A DNA stretch of 64,000 bases from Bacillus oleivorans (GTDB lineage Bacteria; Bacillota; Bacilli; Bacillales; JC228), in contig NZ_OAOP01000011.1 of NCBI RefSeq assembly GCF_900207585.1, forward strand, positions 62,001 through 126,000. Reading direction: 5' to 3'. Position numbers and translations under genes: made by a program. The notes under the pieces are model-generated. The model was not told the origin of the DNA. It searched no databases and saw nothing but the letters and a program-made list of their open reading frames with translations. Positions 62,066 through 64,000 of this stretch are shown one piece after another. Numbering within the stretch: the first letter of the stretch is position 1; every line of letters begins with the position of its first letter.

Positions 62066-62317
62066 ATGAGGGAACAATATTTTAACACAATGGGAGATAT
62101 TTCAAGAGCAAGACAATTATTTATAAATAACCATGGTTTAACACCTAATACTGTTATTATGAATAGAACTTCATATCGTAACCTAGCAGACCATCACGAA
62201 ATGTTAACTAATATGGGACCTGATAAATCTGTAACTGTAATGGGAATGAAAATACAAATAACTGATGTAGACAATATCCAAGTAGGATATATGATTGAAG
62301 TTCCTGATATAGAATAA
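62066..62317 (+). CDS. Hypothetical prophage protein
   Basis: 83 residues: MREQYFNTMGDISRARQLFINNHGLTPNTVIMNRTSYRNLADHHEML then MGMKIQITDVDNIQVGYMIEV. The TPNTVIMNRTSYRNL stretch and the strand pattern vaguely recall parts of capsid-like folds, but that is not enough for an assignment. AAGGAGGATAA precedes the ATG. Confidence 0.6.
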   Translation: MREQYFNTMGDISRARQLFINNHGLTPNTVIMNRTSYRNLADHHEMLTNMGPDKSVTVMGMKIQITDVDNIQVGYMIEVPDIE

Positions 62318-62323
62318 AAGAAG

Positions 62324-62578
62324 GTGATCCCCATTCCAAAATGTCTATATTGCGCACGAAAAGAAGGAATTTATCCCCTCAAACAGTGGGATAAAGAAGA
62401 GATTGAATATTATTGTGAGGACCATATAAACCAGGTTAAGAAATTCAATGAGGAACAAAAAACAGCTTTCTATGAGTATTACAAGAATGAATTGCATAGG
62501 AGTTGGCTTTCGCCGAAGTCTCGGGAATTGTGGGAACAGATACACAAAGAAAAAGCTACCCCCAAATCAAGGGAGTAG
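62324..62578 (+). CDS. Hypothetical prophage protein with possible zinc knuckle
   Basis: 84 residues from GTG 62324. CLYCARKEGIYPLKQWDKEEIEYYCEDH offers three Cys and a His for a zinc site; the rest is charged and helical. GAAGGTGATCC contains the start context. Its 3' end overlaps the convergent amidase gene by 12 bp inside a terminator hairpin. Confidence 0.6.
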   Translation: MIPIPKCLYCARKEGIYPLKQWDKEEIEYYCEDHINQVKKFNEEQKTAFYEYYKNELHRSWLSPKSRELWEQIHKEKATPKSRE

Positions 62579-62585
62579 CTTCTTT
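62551..62585. terminator. Bidirectional terminator within two convergent gene ends
   Basis: AAAGCTACCCCC (about 62551-62562) pairs with GGGAGTAGCTT (62570-62580) with one bulge. It is built from the last codons of the + strand gene (ends 62578) and the amidase gene (ends 62567). Confidence 0.75.
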
Positions 62586-63217
62586 CTATTTATGGCGGTC
62601 ACTAATAGACCAATCACATCTGAGTCCGTTAATTCATCAATCCGAGCTGACCAATCTGCCGATAACACACCATTTTTATAGAGTTGATGGAGCAATTCTT
62701 TTGTCTCTTGCTTGACTGTTTGTGAAGATGGATTAAATGCACTCACTTGCTTCGCCACCTTCTTCCCTTCGATTTTCTTAATAAATTCATTCCATTTTGG
62801 GAGTAACCTCACCGGGCAATACTTACCACTCCAATGTTTATGAGGAACCACATTTTCAATCGAAATATTAAATTTGTTCATGAGATACCGGATTAACTCA
62901 ATAGCATTTTCTACAGCCTTATCAAAATCCCCATCCTCATTTTCGCATATTTCAATACCGATGGATTGTCGATTACCTTTTCCTTGCCCATCCCCAGCAT
63001 GCCATCCGTTTACATCGAATGGAATGTGTTGAATCACTTCTTTATCATCAACAGTTAAGTGCCAGGATTTTTGAGTAGTGTCCGTGCCTTTTAAATATTT
63101 ACTGTGCATACGGGCATTGGCACCTTTACTTAAGTTTCTCGTTGTGTGTACGGTGATGTATTTAGGGGTCATGGAGTAGGCTTTATATCCAGGAATTAAG
63201 TCTTGGATAATGTTCAT
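62567..63217 (-). CDS. N-acetylmuramoyl-L-alanine amidase endolysin
   Basis: 216 residues. Amidase_2 domain with zinc ligands His24 (ITVHTTRN), His128 and Cys134 (PHKHWSGKYCP), and SIGIEICENEDGD. This is the XlyA/CwlH-type phage lysin. After a linker the C-terminal QETKELLHQLYKNGVLSADWSARIDELTDSDVIGLLVTAI is a short cell-wall binding-like or helical region. Start overlaps the holin stop by 1 base, forming the lysis cassette. Confidence 0.93.
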   Translation of the reverse strand: MNIIQDLIPGYKAYSMTPKYITVHTTRNLSKGANARMHSKYLKGTDTTQKSWHLTVDDKEVIQHIPFDVNGWHAGDGQGKGNRQSIGIEICENEDGDFDKAVENAIELIRYLMNKFNISIENVVPHKHWSGKYCPVRLLPKWNEFIKKIEGKKVAKQVSAFNPSSQTVKQETKELLHQLYKNGVLSADWSARIDELTDSDVIGLLVTAINRKKLLP

Positions 63218-63585
63218 TACTTATCACCTTTCCCTACCTTATTAGGGTCAAAATACTTGGTCAGGAAATTAAGGTTAATGCCAATCCTAGAGAAATTCTC
63301 AATGATACTTAATCCTTCATACACAACAATGCCCCATACACCTATTTGAATAATGTATCCGTCTGCATTAATAAAAGCATCAACAAACACTAAAAAAGCG
63401 AGCGCTACGAATATTCCTGCTTTTTTAATTAAACCTACAAAATTGATGGAACTGTTGATTTTCTTTTCCACTCCTGCTGCTAATAAACCTGTTGCAATAT
63501 CAAAAGCAACTAGCCCTAAGGCTAGATGCCATATGTTATTTCCTACGACTGATTTTATGTCAAATCCAAAAATTAGCGTTTCCAT
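63217..63585 (-). CDS. Phage holin (toxin secretion/phage lysis family)
   Basis: 122 residues with three hydrophobic segments (WHLALGLVAFDIATGLLAAGV, GLIKKAGIFVALAFLVFVDAFI, VWGIVVYEGLSIIENF). The A-x-D-I-x-T-G and Y/E-x-x-S-I-x-EN motifs are typical of the holin_tox_secr (phage_holin_4) family. It permeabilises the membrane for the adjacent amidase. GGAGGAAAACAC precedes the ATG. Confidence 0.92.
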   Translation of the reverse strand: METLIFGFDIKSVVGNNIWHLALGLVAFDIATGLLAAGVEKKINSSINFVGLIKKAGIFVALAFLVFVDAFINADGYIIQIGVWGIVVYEGLSIIENFSRIGINLNFLTKYFDPNKVGKGDK

Positions 63586-63602
63586 GTGTTTTCCTCCTAA
63601 TA

Positions 63603-63628
63603 TAAAAAGGACCCCGTTATGGAGTCCT
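63603..63628 (-). terminator. Terminator-like hairpin upstream of the holin
   Basis: Minus strand GGACTCC / GGGGTCC with a G-U pair and TTTTTA after it. It could attenuate read-through from the upstream late genes into the lysis cassette. Confidence 0.6.
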
Positions 63629-63810
63629 TATGCTGATTCTCTTCTAAATAAATATGCAATTACCACAATAGGTATTGTAATAACCCAAGGCCAAAATGAG
63701 GAAGGGTAAATAAGATAAATAAAATACAAAAACCCTCCCACTAGTACATAAATCCAAAACAAATATTTAATGATTCGTTTGGCCTTTTCGCCCAAGTACA
63801 TGTAAATCAA
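63628..63810 (-). CDS. Small membrane protein upstream of holin; start uncertain
   Basis: 60 residues from TTG 63810 (MIYMYLGEKAKRIIKYLFWIYVLVGGFLYFIYLIYPSSFWPWVITIPIVVIAYLF). The frame stays open upstream and gives another hydrophobic stretch (EFLIATLAVFIPVLIYM). The only strong ribosome site (GGGGGGAG, about 63861) would direct initiation near an ATT/ATA at 63855-63850. So the true protein is probably about 75 residues with a non-AUG start, three spans. Possibly an accessory holin. Confidence 0.55.
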   Translation of the reverse strand: MIYMYLGEKAKRIIKYLFWIYVLVGGFLYFIYLIYPSSFWPWVITIPIVVIAYLFRRESA

Positions 63811-63868
63811 TACGGGGATAAAAACAGCTAAAGTTGCAATTAAAAATTCTATAATACTCCCCCCTTTT

Positions 63869-64000
63869 TTATTGGTTGTATTGTTGCAATTTGCTCAATA
63901 AACGCAAGATTTCCATTTGCTTTTCAGCATGAGTCATTTCTTCGTTTTCGTCAACCTCTTTTATTTTTCGCTCTATAGTAGCGATTTCCCTTTGTTTCAT
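63869..64000 (-). CDS. Small charged prophage protein, possibly continuing beyond the window
   Basis: 43 codons to the window edge, with ATG exactly at 63998-64000: MKQREIATIERKIKEVDENEEMTH..., then QMEILRLLSKLQQYNQ. Strongly helical, coiled-coil-like with heptad Leu/Ile. The ATG may be internal to a longer gene. It precedes the small membrane protein gene by about 10 bp, sharing its ribosome site region. Confidence 0.5.
   Translation of the reverse strand: MKQREIATIERKIKEVDENEEMTHAEKQMEILRLLSKLQQYNQ

Overview
The window is chromosomal DNA of a spore-forming member of the Bacillaceae, at roughly 40% G+C. The assignment rests on gene content and order. Several blocks run in the same order as the B. 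subtilis yug, mrp, yui, yum/yut and yun regions: yugI-yugF-yugE-patB, kapB, mrpABCDEFG, yuiF-pepA-yuiD, yuiC-yuiB-yuiA, yumB-yumC, yutM-yutJ, yuzD-yutI, yutH-yutG-yutF-yutE, yutD-yutC-yunA and yunB-yunC-yunD-yunF. Sporulation genes (yutH, yunB, yutC, yuiC) are among them. The genus cannot be fixed from the sequence alone; a Cytobacillus/Mesobacillus/Neobacillus-type relative is a guess.

Layout. 1-4.46 kb: rocD (cut by the window edge), yugI, yugF with an unusual leader, yugE, patB. 4.5-14.4 kb: an inserted catabolic island. Genes on the minus strand run suyA-suyB-slcC-comC-GntR regulator-TctC-TctA-TctB, with a divergent YeiH/SuyZ-family exporter and a LysR regulator. I read this as a complete route for uptake, epimerisation and desulfonation of 3-sulfolactate to pyruvate and sulfite, with anion export. 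14.4-18.7 kb: a truncated histidine-phosphatase remnant between REP-like palindromes, a Cu/Zn superoxide dismutase lipoprotein, ppiB, kapB (no kinB beside it) and an MFS exporter. 19.3-25.3 kb: the seven-gene Mrp Na+/H+ antiporter operon. 25.5-45.7 kb: the yui/yum/yut housekeeping, redox, Fe-S and sporulation genes. 45.7-46.0 kb: a MITE-like element with 8-bp target duplications, where lipA stands in B. subtilis. 46.1-55.8 kb: yunA, a MetP/MetS-type amino acid transporter pair, a lysine riboswitch with its NhaC-family transporter, yunB, an HD-GYP protein and the yunFDC operon.

55.9-58.2 kb holds a NERD-domain gene bracketed by two arrays of a GGGCG-centred 20-24 nt repeat. A third, more decayed array lies at 17.1-17.3 kb, and an unrelated 51-bp array lies at 38.6-38.9 kb. 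From about 58.2 kb to the end is one edge of a prophage or related element: small regulators, a replication-relaxation protein, an FtsK-like ATPase, several small unknown genes, then an amidase endolysin and a holin. The rest of the element lies outside the window.

The most interesting unit is the sulfolactate island. 3-Sulfolactate is a bulk component of Bacillus spores, so a spore-former with a full catabolic cassette could be recycling its own or its neighbours' spore sulfonate. Other points worth pursuing are the yugF leader, which carries an intrinsic terminator and a 9-nt perfect complement to the yugF ribosome-binding site, and the lineage-specific GGGCG arrays.
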